From a virus: a stretch of DNA of 29,549 bases. Where the stretch lies: IMG/VR virus record IMGVR_UViG_3300034051_000038, positions 1-29,549 of that record, one strand, 5' to 3'. Positions 19,704-28,931 of this stretch are shown piece by piece (the first letter of the stretch is position 1; each line of letters opens with the position of its first letter). The position numbers and the translations under genes are program-made. Below the pieces are notes generated by a model, which did not search any database, was not told the DNA's origin, and saw nothing but the letters and a program-made list of their open reading frames with translations.

Positions 19704-20150
19704 TTAGTTCCCTTGTTTAAGTGGCACAGCGCAGTCAGTCCAATTATTTACCGAATAAGTAGCAGTCATTACCCACCCAGCGCAGTAGTCTAACAAGTCA
19801 TTATTTAAGGGAGTAAATAACGGAATATCTACTACGTCAAAAGAGTAATTATCACTGTTAATAAAGTAAGTGTATAGGTCGTAAAGTATTTGCTGGCAAT
19901 CGGAAAGGATAACGTTAATGTTTTCGCGGTCTTTTTGGATAATGTCAAAGCAATAAATTTCTAAACTAAAATCGTTCGTGTTTTCAGTCGGTGTCGCGCT
20001 GACTGGTACGATATAGATAATCGGATATTTTTCGTCTTTCGTAGCAAAATTTGACATTTGTTCTTTGAAGTCCGAACCGACTTTCATTACTTGAACGTGG
20101 TTATCGTAGAACGCTGTTATTTCATTTATTAAGGCTTGGTAGCTTGTCAT
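19704..20150 (-). CDS. Putative tail completion/terminator protein
   Basis: 148 residues. An N-terminal helix (YQALINEITAFYDNH), beta strands with YPIIYIVPVSATPTEN and SLEIYCFDIIQKDRENI, and a helix with SDCQQILYDLYTYF: the alternating pattern and size of tail terminator proteins that cap the tail tube. It overlaps the tape-measure gene by four bases on its 5' side. Assignment by pattern and position. Confidence 0.5.
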   Translation of the reverse strand: MTSYQALINEITAFYDNHVQVMKVGSDFKEQMSNFATKDEKYPIIYIVPVSATPTENTNDFSLEIYCFDIIQKDRENINVILSDCQQILYDLYTYFINSDNYSFDVVDIPLFTPLNNDLLDYCAGWVMTATYSVNNWTDCAVPLKQGN

Positions 20151-22174
20151 AGTTCTGCGCTTTTTTGTAGTTTACTTATTTTTGCTTGTGTGTTTGTTAT
20201 ATCTGTTTCACTTACCACAGCCGTAACGACCATGTTTTGGTTAGCGTTTACAGATTGATTACCGCTAGCCGTGTTTAAGTTGTTACCTTGTCCGAACATT
20301 TGTATAGCTGGCGTTGCTTGACTTACCGAAGTACCAGACTCCGAACCGCCACCGCCACCACCACCAGAAGGCGAACCAGTAGGATTAGATAATAACGCTT
20401 TTGCTTTTGCTACGTTGGTTATAATTTGAACGATACCGCTGGCGTATTGTGCTATACCCGCACCACCCGCAGTAACCGCGTTTAATGGGTTAGCTTGTGA
20501 CATGGCAACTAACGAACTAATAGCTTTTGCTGTGTCGATACCTATTTGAACTAACGCTTGTGCTTTGTTAAACTTTTCTAATTTCTTTTGGTCTTTAATG
20601 AACATGTTTCCAATAGCACCGATCCCGTTAGCGATGTCGCCAGCGAAAGCTATTTTAGCGTCACGTTCATTTTTAGCTTTTTCAATAGACTCTAGTTTTA
20701 GCTTATTGTCTTCTTCTAAATTCTTTTTGTCCATTTCAGCTTTTTTCAATGCGAATTCAGCTTCGATATTAGTTGAGTCTACGCCGTACCTTGCAGCTTC
20801 TGCTAGTAATGCGTCGTAGTGATATTGTAAGTCTTGTCGTTCTTTTTCACGTGCTGTTAATCCAGCTTGGTAGTTTACTTCTTCTATGTCTTCTTGACGT
20901 TGTGCTTCTACTTCGTTAAATGCTTTTATTCCGTCTGCGATTCGTTTAGCGTTTGCTAGTTCTGCGTCCGTTATTTTCTTGTTTGCTGCGTCAAGTTCCG
21001 CAAGCCTTTGAACTTCGTAAAGTTTCATTAACTTAATACGTTCTTCATTTGTTAGGTTAGCGTTCTTTTTAGCGTCTTCTGCTAGTCTAATATACTTCTC
21101 GTTAGTCGTGGCTATTTCGCGCTCGTTATCGTCCTTAATTAGGCTTATTTCTATGTCCTTAATTGTACGACTTGCGTCTAGTCTATTTTTTGCAAACTCT
21201 TTATTACGTTCTATTCTAGCTTTGTTATCGGAAATAGCTTGCGCCTTGTCCGCTTCTGCGTCTTGAATGGCTATTAACTTACGTTCTTTTGAGCCATCGT
21301 TAATTATTTTCTTTTCTGCGTCGATTTGTTCACGTAGTTTTTTACGTTTTTCCGCGTTGTCTTTGCTTGCTACTTTTTGTAATGCGTTTAATTCACGTTG
21401 TGAACTACTTAATCTATTTTTAGCTTCTTTTTCTAGTGCTTTACTTTTAGCTATTTCTAAATCTGTGGTGTCTTTTCCAGTAGCTTTGGCTTTAGATATT
21501 TCAAAGTCGTATGCGCTACCTATTTTTTCACTTCGTTTTTTACTAGACTCCGTAGCTTTTTCGTTTGCTTTGCCTATTTTTTCTGCGTTTGCTTCTGCTT
21601 CGTAAGATGTTAAACCCATCCAGTCGGTCAAGTCTTTAAATCCTTGAATTAACGCATTGATAGGGATCATTAAAGTAGCTAGAACTTTATCTAAAACACC
21701 GATTTTATTTAAGAATATACCAATAGCTATTACGATACCAGTAATAACCGCAGTCAATATAAAGATAGGGTTAACTAATATCTGCGCGCCTAGCTTAAGA
21801 AACGCCGTACCCATTGTGGTAACCGTACTTGTAATTCCTTTTAATGCTGTGGAAATGTCGGCTTTACCAATCTTACCTAAACTACTAGCAAAAACTTGTG
21901 ATTTTTGCGCAGCTTCTTCAAAGTCTAAAGACATTATACTAGACTGAATACCACCAAAACTAGTTGATATTTGTTCGAACTTTGAACCACTAGCAAACAC
22001 GTTAACCGCGTCGTTAGCGTCTTTAATTCTGTCAGTAAGTTCACCAGCTTTTTTAGCTAGTGCTTCCATTTGTGCTGGGTCGGTTGCGTTAGCTATTGAC
22101 GCTTTTAAACTTCTTAACTCGGCTTTCATCGAGCCGACGCCCGTAAGTTTTAATGGTATCGTTACTTCATTCAT
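20147..22174 (-). CDS. Tail tape measure protein
   Basis: 675 residues. An N-terminal region of coiled coils (ELRSLKASIANATDPAQM...), one hydrophobic block (about 125-160, ILVNPIFILTAVITGIVIAIGIF), a very long Lys/Glu/Ala coiled coil (about 190-520), a second hydrophobic part near AISSLVAMSQANPLNAVTA, and a Gly run of about seven or eight before the Ser/Gln/Asn-rich end. This is the classic tape measure: its length sets the tail length, and the hydrophobic parts may help membrane passage. 675 residues predict roughly a 100-nm tail, by the usual 0.15 nm per residue. Confidence 0.9.
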   Translation of the reverse strand: MNEVTIPLKLTGVGSMKAELRSLKASIANATDPAQMEALAKKAGELTDRIKDANDAVNVFASGSKFEQISTSFGGIQSSIMSLDFEEAAQKSQVFASSLGKIGKADISTALKGITSTVTTMGTAFLKLGAQILVNPIFILTAVITGIVIAIGIFLNKIGVLDKVLATLMIPINALIQGFKDLTDWMGLTSYEAEANAEKIGKANEKATESSKKRSEKIGSAYDFEISKAKATGKDTTDLEIAKSKALEKEAKNRLSSSQRELNALQKVASKDNAEKRKKLREQIDAEKKIINDGSKERKLIAIQDAEADKAQAISDNKARIERNKEFAKNRLDASRTIKDIEISLIKDDNEREIATTNEKYIRLAEDAKKNANLTNEERIKLMKLYEVQRLAELDAANKKITDAELANAKRIADGIKAFNEVEAQRQEDIEEVNYQAGLTAREKERQDLQYHYDALLAEAARYGVDSTNIEAEFALKKAEMDKKNLEEDNKLKLESIEKAKNERDAKIAFAGDIANGIGAIGNMFIKDQKKLEKFNKAQALVQIGIDTAKAISSLVAMSQANPLNAVTAGGAGIAQYASGIVQIITNVAKAKALLSNPTGSPSGGGGGGGSESGTSVSQATPAIQMFGQGNNLNTASGNQSVNANQNMVVTAVVSETDITNTQAKISKLQKSAEL

Positions 22175-22188
22175 AACTATATTATTTT
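22175..22188 (-). promoter_or_regulatory. Late start element abutting the ATG at 22174
   Basis: The minus strand reads AAAATAATATAGTT then ATG. It fills the whole spacer between the stop of the 905-residue gene and the tape-measure start. Confidence 0.75.
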
Positions 22189-24906
22189 CTAGTAGGTTCG
22201 AATTTCTAAACTAGTGTTATTAAGTATGGAGTCTACGTGTGAATGTCCGCTAGTTTTACAAGTTATAATGTATATAAGTCCATCATTTCCTATAAACGCA
22301 GTAGTTAAGTGGTCGTGGTTTACATTGTTAATCGTTATAAACGTGTTTAATGAACTTAAATCAATACTTGGTGTTCCTTCATATTCGCCACTTCTTAACC
22401 TAGCCCAAGTCACGTCAAACGTATTAGCTATTATAACGCTTGTTGGTGCGGCTGTCCCTAGTTGCGTAAGGTTAGCTACATAGCTTTTTACTGGTGCGTT
22501 TAGTCCGTTAATTTTCGGGGTTATAATTCCGTCTTCGTTTAGTGTTTGGTCGTTACCAATAACCACACCCCTAACGTTTTGCGCTATTGTGTTTCTTACT
22601 CCGTAAACGTCTACGTCAGCACCTTCAAGAATAACGTTACCGCTATACATTGCAGAACGTCTAACCGACTCTAAAGCTACGTTAACAGTTGTACTTGGAT
22701 AAGGTTTACCCGTGTTTATAATAAATGGCGGTAAGTCAATTTCTGTATCTACGCTTATAAGTTCTACTTTGGTAAGTTGGTTTAAGTTGGCGTTATAATC
22801 AATGACCTTGTTAATGTTCCACCAGCTGTTATCAATACGTATTTTATCGTTAAGTTTTAAGCTATGGATGTCGCCTTCGTCAAGTTTAAAGTAGGCGGTT
22901 AACATTTTGCCTACGTTAATTTGTCCGATAGTTCTACGCCAGTAAAGATTAAATAAAGTGTTATTAGTTAACGTCGCTGGATTGTAATAGTAGAAGTCAC
23001 AAGTCCCGAAGTTAATATCAAAAGAAGGTGTGTTCGCGTTGTCAAAGTGTGTGATCGCTGGATAGGTGTCTATACCAAAAGTCCCTATCGTTCCGTTAGC
23101 TATTAAGTTCCAAGCCCCGCAAGGTTGTTCGCCACCGTCTAATAATATTCTTATGTTTGTTTTAGGAGTCTGTCCGTTAATCATTGGAACGATTGCACCG
23201 AATGGCGTTTGTGCTATTGGTGTCGGCGAAAAAATAAGTTCCTTTTGGTCTATGTCCCTAACATATTCACTATCGAAAATAAATTCTTGCTGTCCGTAAA
23301 TCTCGTCTGTGCTTTGTTGGAAAAGTACGTTAGGTTCGTCCGTGTCTTGTTTGTAAGTTAAGATTAAACGCTTGTTAGTTACGTCTGGTAGGAACTCTAA
23401 ATTTTGTTCGCGGTCTTTTGCTAGCTTGTAAGTCCAATCTTTTTCCGTTCCGTTATCGTAGTAATTATCTCGGTGTCTTAAAATAATGTTATTCGGCTGT
23501 TGAGGGTCTACGTCAGCAAACAAGTTGTACATCATGAATATCGACTTAACGAAGTCCGCTTGTTTAATCTTTTGCGGTACGTATTCGTTCATGTTTAAGA
23601 AGCCACCAATTACAGAGGTGTTACTATTAGGTTTAATTTCTACGCTTATAGATAACACGTTTATGTTTACGTCGACCAACGCAGAAACGCCCGTACTACT
23701 TCGCCAAGCTAAAGCACCGTTACTCATATTTGAGTCGATACCTATTACCATGTTTAGTAAATCGCCAGTAGTAATATAGCCAGCATTGGTAGTTATTCCC
23801 GAATTTGCATAACCCGTAAAGGTAGTAATTCCCGAAGGTATAAAGCCGTCTAATATTTTAGGAGAAACGTAGGCTTTTGTCCCGAATGTATTTCCGTTTT
23901 GAACTTGAATGTATGGTGCGAAAATTCCGCTAGTTGGTAAAAAACCAGAAGGCGTATAGAAATAAACTTGCGCTGGGTTTGCGTTATGGTTATTGAATAC
24001 TATTTCATATTCTATATTAAAGCTAAATTCATAGCATTGTGAAGCTAAAGAATCGGTGTCCGTTGGTGCTGTATATACGCCAGTAGTCGGGTTAAATATT
24101 CCTTGCGGGTCGCTTATTTCCGTAAACCCGTTTATAGTTTCGTAGAACGGAGTAAAATAACTAGGGAATGTTTCTACGTGTGTCGTAGTGAAAGCGTTTT
24201 CAGCTGTTACTATGTAGTCGTTCCAATCCACAGCGTTTTCGTCGCCGTTGTAAGGGATTAATAACTTGTCAAAGTTAGCTTGCGTTAACGTAGTCCATTC
24301 ATAAGTAAAACCAGCGTTGCTAAAAATCCTATCGAAATAAAGTTTAGCATAGATAGCGGGCTTCATTTGCCTCATGTGGTAGTCGTTACTACCAGTAGTC
24401 GAGTAAGGTAAGACGTACTTATAACCACCTACGACCGTGTTACTAAAACTAGCTACTATTCCCGCCGTACTTTGAAAATGGTCTAGGTCGCTAAAGTCTA
24501 GGTCGTTAAGTTCTGCGCTGTTCAATGCCGTAAATAGTTCCGCTTTGGTGTCTTTGATTAACACTTCGTAGTTTACTATTTGCTCGTGTGCGTCTGTTAG
24601 TTGCTGTTTGTTTACGTTGATAAGTTGAAGCAAAGCATTGTCTAAAATGACTACGTTATTTTGTACGACTTGACACTTCGTTAAGGTGGCAACGTTAAAA
24701 GTACCCGCTTCGATATTTACGTCGTAGTAGTGGTTTAGTAGTTGGTTATTGTTATCCGTTCCCGCAAGTACAATAGTCTTTGAGAACGTACCGCTACGCT
24801 TTGATATGTCCCGTATGTCACCTACTGAAAAGTTTAACGGAAAGGCTACGTCTTGACGTACTTCGAGTACGCCAGTTTCTAAAACTATTTTTACGATGTT
24901 AACCAT
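22189..24906 (-). CDS. Large tail tip / baseplate-like protein
   Basis: 905 residues, the largest product. The N-terminal 120 residues, with SVGDIRDISKRSGTFSKTI and LLNHYYDVNIEAGTFN, look like a conserved hub domain of tail-tip proteins of this phage group. The remainder is beta-rich, with Asn/Thr loops, ending in SHVDSILNNTSLEIRTY. Its gene lies between the tape measure and another large virion gene, overlapping the latter by eight bases, the usual place for distal tail, hub or tip proteins. No enzymatic motif was seen. Confidence 0.65.
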   Translation of the reverse strand: MVNIVKIVLETGVLEVRQDVAFPLNFSVGDIRDISKRSGTFSKTIVLAGTDNNNQLLNHYYDVNIEAGTFNVATLTKCQVVQNNVVILDNALLQLINVNKQQLTDAHEQIVNYEVLIKDTKAELFTALNSAELNDLDFSDLDHFQSTAGIVASFSNTVVGGYKYVLPYSTTGSNDYHMRQMKPAIYAKLYFDRIFSNAGFTYEWTTLTQANFDKLLIPYNGDENAVDWNDYIVTAENAFTTTHVETFPSYFTPFYETINGFTEISDPQGIFNPTTGVYTAPTDTDSLASQCYEFSFNIEYEIVFNNHNANPAQVYFYTPSGFLPTSGIFAPYIQVQNGNTFGTKAYVSPKILDGFIPSGITTFTGYANSGITTNAGYITTGDLLNMVIGIDSNMSNGALAWRSSTGVSALVDVNINVLSISVEIKPNSNTSVIGGFLNMNEYVPQKIKQADFVKSIFMMYNLFADVDPQQPNNIILRHRDNYYDNGTEKDWTYKLAKDREQNLEFLPDVTNKRLILTYKQDTDEPNVLFQQSTDEIYGQQEFIFDSEYVRDIDQKELIFSPTPIAQTPFGAIVPMINGQTPKTNIRILLDGGEQPCGAWNLIANGTIGTFGIDTYPAITHFDNANTPSFDINFGTCDFYYYNPATLTNNTLFNLYWRRTIGQINVGKMLTAYFKLDEGDIHSLKLNDKIRIDNSWWNINKVIDYNANLNQLTKVELISVDTEIDLPPFIINTGKPYPSTTVNVALESVRRSAMYSGNVILEGADVDVYGVRNTIAQNVRGVVIGNDQTLNEDGIITPKINGLNAPVKSYVANLTQLGTAAPTSVIIANTFDVTWARLRSGEYEGTPSIDLSSLNTFITINNVNHDHLTTAFIGNDGLIYIITCKTSGHSHVDSILNNTSLEIRTY

Positions 24907-26368
24907 TGATGTTATCGTTATTTGCTAGTTTAACTACTATGGATTGTTTGATAAGGTTCTTGTTTCTTTGTTGGAAAACTTCAAAGCTATTTGTTTGAAC
25001 TATACACGGAACGTAAGCCGTTGACTCCGCGCTATGGTATGGGCATCCGTCTTCGTCTAGCAATAGTTCGCCATCTTCTGTCGTTACGTATTGAACTAAC
25101 TTTAAAAACGTCTGTGGGGATGTTATAAGTTCTTGGAAATAATCACTCATATTTTGAGTCATCCAGTTCGTGTTTAGCTCTAGCGTTTTGGTTACGTTAA
25201 TGTTAAACGTATTAAAGCCAAACTCCTCATAGTTGTAACCCCATTTGCCACCACTTACAAAACCTTTAACGTCTTTGTTGAACTCGTCACGGGTAACCTC
25301 GCCACGCTCGTAGCTTTTAAGCTGAAAAGCAAAGCTAGAGAATGAGCCTTTACGGTCAAGGAACGAAATAACATACTCGTTAATTTGTACACGTCTGTCT
25401 ATGTTAACGCGGTACTTCTGTGATTTTTGTCCGCCGTTGTAATACCAGAAGTCGTAATAAGTCGTATCTGGTTTAATCATTGGTAGCACGCCAGCAATAG
25501 GAGTAACCACGCCATAGTTATTACAGCCGACACCTACTTGAACTATCGTATCGTTACTAACAACGTCTTTAGAATAAATGTCGCCGTCACTATTTTGAAA
25601 GTAGATTTTATTTCCTACGGCTGCTTTTGAATTTAACCAAAGGTCTTGTCCTAGCGTTGCGTAAAAGTCCGTCTTTGGCTGGTTTGTTAGCCATTGTTTA
25701 GTAACGCCGTTTAATACGTAGTCTTGGTCGTTATATACCACGAAGTCGACCCAGCTAACCGCGCCGTTAAATACCTTCTTGTTTGTTATTACCGTGATAC
25801 CGAATTCAATTACTTTTAAGTTGTCCGCATAGTTAACCGTCCCGTTTACGTTTACGTCTGTGATTGAACTAAAAGCTACGTTAACATCAAAGTAACTACC
25901 AGTAGCAGCAATAACCGTATGTAAGCCTTGAAGTAACGGGTTGGCTATACCGCCGTCGTCTTGTAAGATATTTATCTGGTCGCCGACCGCAAAGATGTTG
26001 GTAGCTGTGATTCGTGTATTTGTACCGCTTGCCGTTAACGCAGCAGTGTAGTCTAATTCGTATAAATACTCCTCGCCTACATTTACGTTATAATTTAGGT
26101 AGCTGTTAGGTGCTGGCTGGTCTTGTGTTATCGTAGGGTCAAAATCCCAGCTTACGTAAGAACTTAAGAATTTAGATAGGTCAAGTTCGCCGTAACCAGT
26201 TCCAAAGGTTGGTAAGACTTTAAAAGTACCCGTTAAAGTTGCACCGTTGTAAACTTGGAAAAGGTAACGAAAGCCAGTCTTATTTTTATTAGTGCTGTCT
26301 ATAATGTACTTGACTGGGTTGTAAGCGGGTGTAAACGCTTGCGGTTGTGCTATAATTGATTGTGCCAT
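24899..26368 (-). CDS. Large virion protein, probably distal tail
   Basis: 489 residues, all-beta in pattern. It has PAYNPVKYIIDSTNKNKTGF near the N-terminus, then repeats of aromatic strands, and a C-terminal part with LITSPQTFLKLVQYVTTEDG and SFEVFQQRNKNLIKQSIVVK. The N-terminal region resembles that of other Bacteroidota phage structural proteins; no specific fold is named with confidence. Start fixed by the late start element. Translated together with the 905-residue tip protein. Confidence 0.6.
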   Translation of the reverse strand: MAQSIIAQPQAFTPAYNPVKYIIDSTNKNKTGFRYLFQVYNGATLTGTFKVLPTFGTGYGELDLSKFLSSYVSWDFDPTITQDQPAPNSYLNYNVNVGEEYLYELDYTAALTASGTNTRITATNIFAVGDQINILQDDGGIANPLLQGLHTVIAATGSYFDVNVAFSSITDVNVNGTVNYADNLKVIEFGITVITNKKVFNGAVSWVDFVVYNDQDYVLNGVTKQWLTNQPKTDFYATLGQDLWLNSKAAVGNKIYFQNSDGDIYSKDVVSNDTIVQVGVGCNNYGVVTPIAGVLPMIKPDTTYYDFWYYNGGQKSQKYRVNIDRRVQINEYVISFLDRKGSFSSFAFQLKSYERGEVTRDEFNKDVKGFVSGGKWGYNYEEFGFNTFNINVTKTLELNTNWMTQNMSDYFQELITSPQTFLKLVQYVTTEDGELLLDEDGCPYHSAESTAYVPCIVQTNSFEVFQQRNKNLIKQSIVVKLANNDNING

Positions 26369-26382
26369 AACTATATTATTTT
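26369..26382 (-). promoter_or_regulatory. Late start element abutting the ATG at 26368
   Basis: The minus strand reads AAAATAATATAGTT then ATG, in the 29-base spacer after the large terminase stop. Confidence 0.7.
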
Positions 26383-26397
26383 CGGTCTATGTTTAGG

Positions 26398-27549
26398 TTA
26401 GAACGCGTAATAGGCGTCGTCTGTGAAGTATTGCTCTTTTATGTAGGCAACGGCGTAACGTGTCGCGTCCATAGCATCGTCCCAAAGTTTAATCGGTTCG
26501 TCTAGTATCTGGTCGCCTATCTTTTTCCATTTGTAATTTTGGTATTCTTTTTTTAAGCCTTCGTGTTCCATGCAGAAAACCCCGAACGTCTTTACGTTGT
26601 CTATTCCCTTCTTCACTGACTTGTTAGCGTTTATTACGTTATATCCGTTATTATTTAGTTCGGCTATTATTTCGGGTCTAGCGTAGTCGGCTATTATGTC
26701 GGCGTTCTTTTCGATGTTAAGTTGAGTAAAGCGGTCTAGTAGGTCGGACGTGGTTAGGTAGCTTTCGTAAATGACTGGTTCTATGAATATGTCTTTTTCA
26801 TGCCAGTAGATACGCATTAACGCGTTGGGATGGTTATACCCAAAATCGATTCCGTATATGAACTGAGTAAACCTAGCGGGTCTGTGTGGTAAGAATGTCC
26901 AATTAGAATAAATGTTAGACTTACTGATAGCCTTTTCACCTAGCGCGTAGATTTGATATAACGCTTCGTCGGTTCGTTTAAGGTCTTCTATTTGGGTCTT
27001 TATGGATTCTGGTAGGAACGGGTTGTCTTTGTAAGTGGATTTTATTAATACGGATTCGTTTTTTGGTAGGTCGTAAAGCCAGCTGTTTGAGTCGGACGGA
27101 TTGTAGTCAAATATTAACTTGGACTCGGTACGCATGTTAAGTTGTGTGAAGTCGTCGTAGTATAGTTCGTTCGCTTCATTACACCACGCTAAAGACCTTT
27201 TACGACCCCTTATTTTTTGCTCGTCATCGACTGAAAAGAACTCTACCATTGACCCGTTAGCGAATGTATAGATATGCTCGGACATGTTATGACTTGACTT
27301 GTCATAGATGCCAGACTCTTTAAGAACCTCGAAGAAGTCACGCATAGCCGTAGCGCGTAACGCTGGGAAAGTCTTACGAATGATTGACACTACTACGCCT
27401 TTGTTCTGTAAGCAATAGACAAGAATAAGCTGACATAGGCTGTAAGTCTTAGACGAACGCGAACCACCCTCGTTAATGATAAAACGCGCCTCGTTATTGT
27501 AAAGCGCGTCGTAATTCTTTTCAAAGACCACCGTAGATTTTAAATCCAT
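26398..27549 (-). CDS. terL: Terminase large subunit
   Basis: 383 residues. The ATPase domain has Walker A GGSRSSKT (28-35) and Walker B SLAWCNEAN with E125. The nuclease domain has D235 (YGIDFGYNHP), D288 (IIADYARPEI) and the DDAMDATRY acidic cluster (357-361). Together this is a complete PBSX/Terminase_3-type packaging motor and headful-type nuclease. It pumps DNA into the prohead with the small subunit encoded two genes before. Shares one base with the gene upstream. The length is slightly short for the family (usually about 400-430) but no motif is missing. Confidence 0.92.
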   Translation of the reverse strand: MDLKSTVVFEKNYDALYNNEARFIINEGGSRSSKTYSLCQLILVYCLQNKGVVVSIIRKTFPALRATAMRDFFEVLKESGIYDKSSHNMSEHIYTFANGSMVEFFSVDDEQKIRGRKRSLAWCNEANELYYDDFTQLNMRTESKLIFDYNPSDSNSWLYDLPKNESVLIKSTYKDNPFLPESIKTQIEDLKRTDEALYQIYALGEKAISKSNIYSNWTFLPHRPARFTQFIYGIDFGYNHPNALMRIYWHEKDIFIEPVIYESYLTTSDLLDRFTQLNIEKNADIIADYARPEIIAELNNNGYNVINANKSVKKGIDNVKTFGVFCMEHEGLKKEYQNYKWKKIGDQILDEPIKLWDDAMDATRYAVAYIKEQYFTDDAYYAF

Positions 27550-27743
27550 TAGTCTAGTATTTTAGCACTTACAAATATTAGGCGGTCAAGGTCTGGTAAT
27601 ACGGCTACTATTTCGCCGTTTTTACCCTTAACTATAATTGTGCGGTCTTCTATTTCTACAGTAGGGTCTATTACTTCAAAATAGCTATATCGTCCAAACA
27701 ATAGCGCGTCGTAGTGTACTACCTTATATTTTACTCTTACCAT
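27549..27743 (-). CDS. Hypothetical small protein between terminase genes
   Basis: 64 residues from ATG at 27743. A TTG start three codons upstream would overlap the small terminase stop, whereas the ATG follows that stop by one base. Beta-rich: VRVKYKVVHYDALLFGRYSYF, then RTIIVKGKNGEIVAVLPDL. No family is recognised. It may be a packaging accessory factor, because it is embedded between the two terminase genes. Confidence 0.65.
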   Translation of the reverse strand: MVRVKYKVVHYDALLFGRYSYFEVIDPTVEIEDRTIIVKGKNGEIVAVLPDLDRLIFVSAKILD

Positions 27744-27744
27744 G

Positions 27745-28176
27745 TTAGTCAAGTTGTTTAGTGTCGGGTCTAATTATGCTTATCTTAATTTCGTTTATCG
27801 CTTCGCCGTTTGTGGTGACATCCGTCTTTTCAGTTAGGTTGTTTAGTCTTTGGGTAATGGATGGGTTATATTGCCCGACCATGCCACCTTCAATCTGGTC
27901 TTGACGGATTGACTTCTTAATACGTTGGCAGACCCCGCAATAATCTTCGTACGCTCCATTCGTATTTCTAAAGTAGTGGTCTAGTGTCACGCCTTGTTCG
28001 TAGCCGAATACTTCAAAGCCTTCGTATGTTAGTGGAACTCTTAACGCTTCTTGTACTACTTTACCGCTTTGTAGTGCTTTGTCTACTAGTCTTGGATTGC
28101 TTTGTATTTTCTCTTTGTATGCTTCGAACATTTCCCATAGTAACTCTGGGGTTTTTATGTATTTATGTTTGCTCAT
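27745..28176 (-). CDS. terS: Terminase small subunit
   Basis: 143 residues. The N-terminal segment has PELLWEMFEAYKEKIQSNPR and VPLTYEGFEVFGY, a helical DNA-binding region as in small terminases of Bacteroidota phages. The middle is helical with NGAYEDYCGVCQRIKKSIRQDQ, and the C-terminus SITQRLNNLTEKTDVTTNGE is the stretch that many small terminases have before their oligomerisation part. It recognises the packaging start site. Located 195 bases upstream of the large subunit gene in the same transcript. Confidence 0.8.
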   Translation of the reverse strand: MSKHKYIKTPELLWEMFEAYKEKIQSNPRLVDKALQSGKVVQEALRVPLTYEGFEVFGYEQGVTLDHYFRNTNGAYEDYCGVCQRIKKSIRQDQIEGGMVGQYNPSITQRLNNLTEKTDVTTNGEAINEIKISIIRPDTKQLD

Positions 28177-28357
28177 TTCGTTTCGTGTTTTTAAAGTGGT
28201 TTAGGAACTCGTCTTCGTCTATTTCTTCCATGCAAAGTAAACCATCTGCGTTGGTTAAATAGGCTATGTGATGAAAACCCTCTCGTTCTAGGTAGTCGGT
28301 TAGTATCTTACCTTCGTGTATCATGTCCTTACCGTAATCTAGAATGTAGAATTTCAT
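28163..28357 (-). CDS. Hypothetical small protein
   Basis: 64 residues from ATG at 28357. The frame is open further upstream, but this ATG overlaps the stop of the preceding gene (ATGA), which fits the operon. MKFYILDYGKDMIHEGKILTDYLEREG: a beta-alpha pattern, then LLCMEEIDEDEF, an acidic helix. No known domain. It overlaps the start of the small terminase gene by 14 bases. Confidence 0.6.
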   Translation of the reverse strand: MKFYILDYGKDMIHEGKILTDYLEREGFHHIAYLTNADGLLCMEEIDEDEFLNHFKNTKRNEQT

Positions 28358-28536
28358 TTCTTTTCTTTTAACGTTTTTTTGTAGATACTTAACGCCTCGC
28401 GTGAATGCGTTTCCCATGTGTGAATACATACGGCGTACCTTTGTTTCTCGTCTGGATGGCTATCTATTGACTCTAGGTCGGACATGCATCTATTTAGGAA
28501 CGTCTGTTTTTGTTCTCCTTTTACTGGCTGTGGCAT
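28354..28536 (-). CDS. Small protein with phage 'RCMSD...KQRYAVC' motif
   Basis: 60 residues. NRCMSDLESIDSHPDEKQRYAVC followed by a tryptophan resembles a short conserved motif I recall in many phage head- or packaging-region proteins (F..RCM.........KQR.AVC...W). Function unknown. It lies just before the terminase genes and is coupled to the gene at 28163 by an ATGA overlap and to the gene at 28490 by a 47-base overlap. Confidence 0.65.
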   Translation of the reverse strand: MPQPVKGEQKQTFLNRCMSDLESIDSHPDEKQRYAVCIHTWETHSREALSIYKKTLKEKK

Positions 28537-28780
28537 TTGGTTTTCTTCTTACTGGTTTCTTAATAATTTCTTTTTCCGTGTTTACGTCGCCTTCTAGGTC
28601 TTCTTCGATTCCTTTGTAACTAATCGTAACGCTGTCAGCTTCAAAAATGTACCCTATACCGATTGTTTGGTAGTGTTTAAATTGTGCGGGGTGTATTTTG
28701 TCTACTTCTATTTTACGTTGCCCTAAAATGCTATCGTAAGTGATTATGGTTTTACCTTTGTATTCTTCTTTAATTTTCAT
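28490..28780 (-). CDS. Hypothetical protein near terminase
   Basis: 96 residues. A beta-rich first part (YKGKTIITYDSILGQRKIEVDKIHPAQFKHYQ, shown in part) and a basic C-terminal tail (KKPVRRKPNATASKRRTKTD), which could bind nucleic acid. No known family. The start overlaps the end of the small membrane gene at 28770-28931 by 11 bases; the last 47 bases overlap the next gene. Confidence 0.6.
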   Translation of the reverse strand: MKIKEEYKGKTIITYDSILGQRKIEVDKIHPAQFKHYQTIGIGYIFEADSVTISYKGIEEDLEGDVNTEKEIIKKPVRRKPNATASKRRTKTDVPK

Positions 28781-28931
28781 GCTCGTCTTTATTTAGTTCA
28801 TTTCCTATTGCTACTATCATGATTAAAACGCCTAACGTTCTTAAAGCAATTTCGTAGCTACCTATTAACATAAAGCCACCTATTGTAAAAATGGTAACTC
28901 TAGCGATTGATTCAATTATCTTTATTCTCAT
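28770..28931 (-). CDS. 53-residue two-helix membrane protein
   Basis: From ATG at 28931. The frame is open for 48 more codons upstream, but those lie entirely inside the sigma-like gene. The late start element AATATAGTT directly precedes this ATG, so it decides the start. MRIKIIESIARVTIFTIGGFM and a second hydrophobic helix (LGVLIMIVAIGN) predict two membrane segments. Function unknown. Confidence 0.7.
   Translation of the reverse strand: MRIKIIESIARVTIFTIGGFMLIGSYEIALRTLGVLIMIVAIGNELNKDEHEN

Noticed and set aside
18174-19793. Rightward frames opposite the fibre gene and its upstream spacer
   Set aside because: The leftward fibre protein has recognisable repeats and terminal motif; the antisense frames are Val/Pro-rich artefacts.
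20565-21947. Several rightward frames of 84-112 codons opposite the tape measure
   Set aside because: They are shadows of the Lys/Glu/Ala coiled coil; composition is Phe/Ser/Leu-biased and no promoter precedes them.
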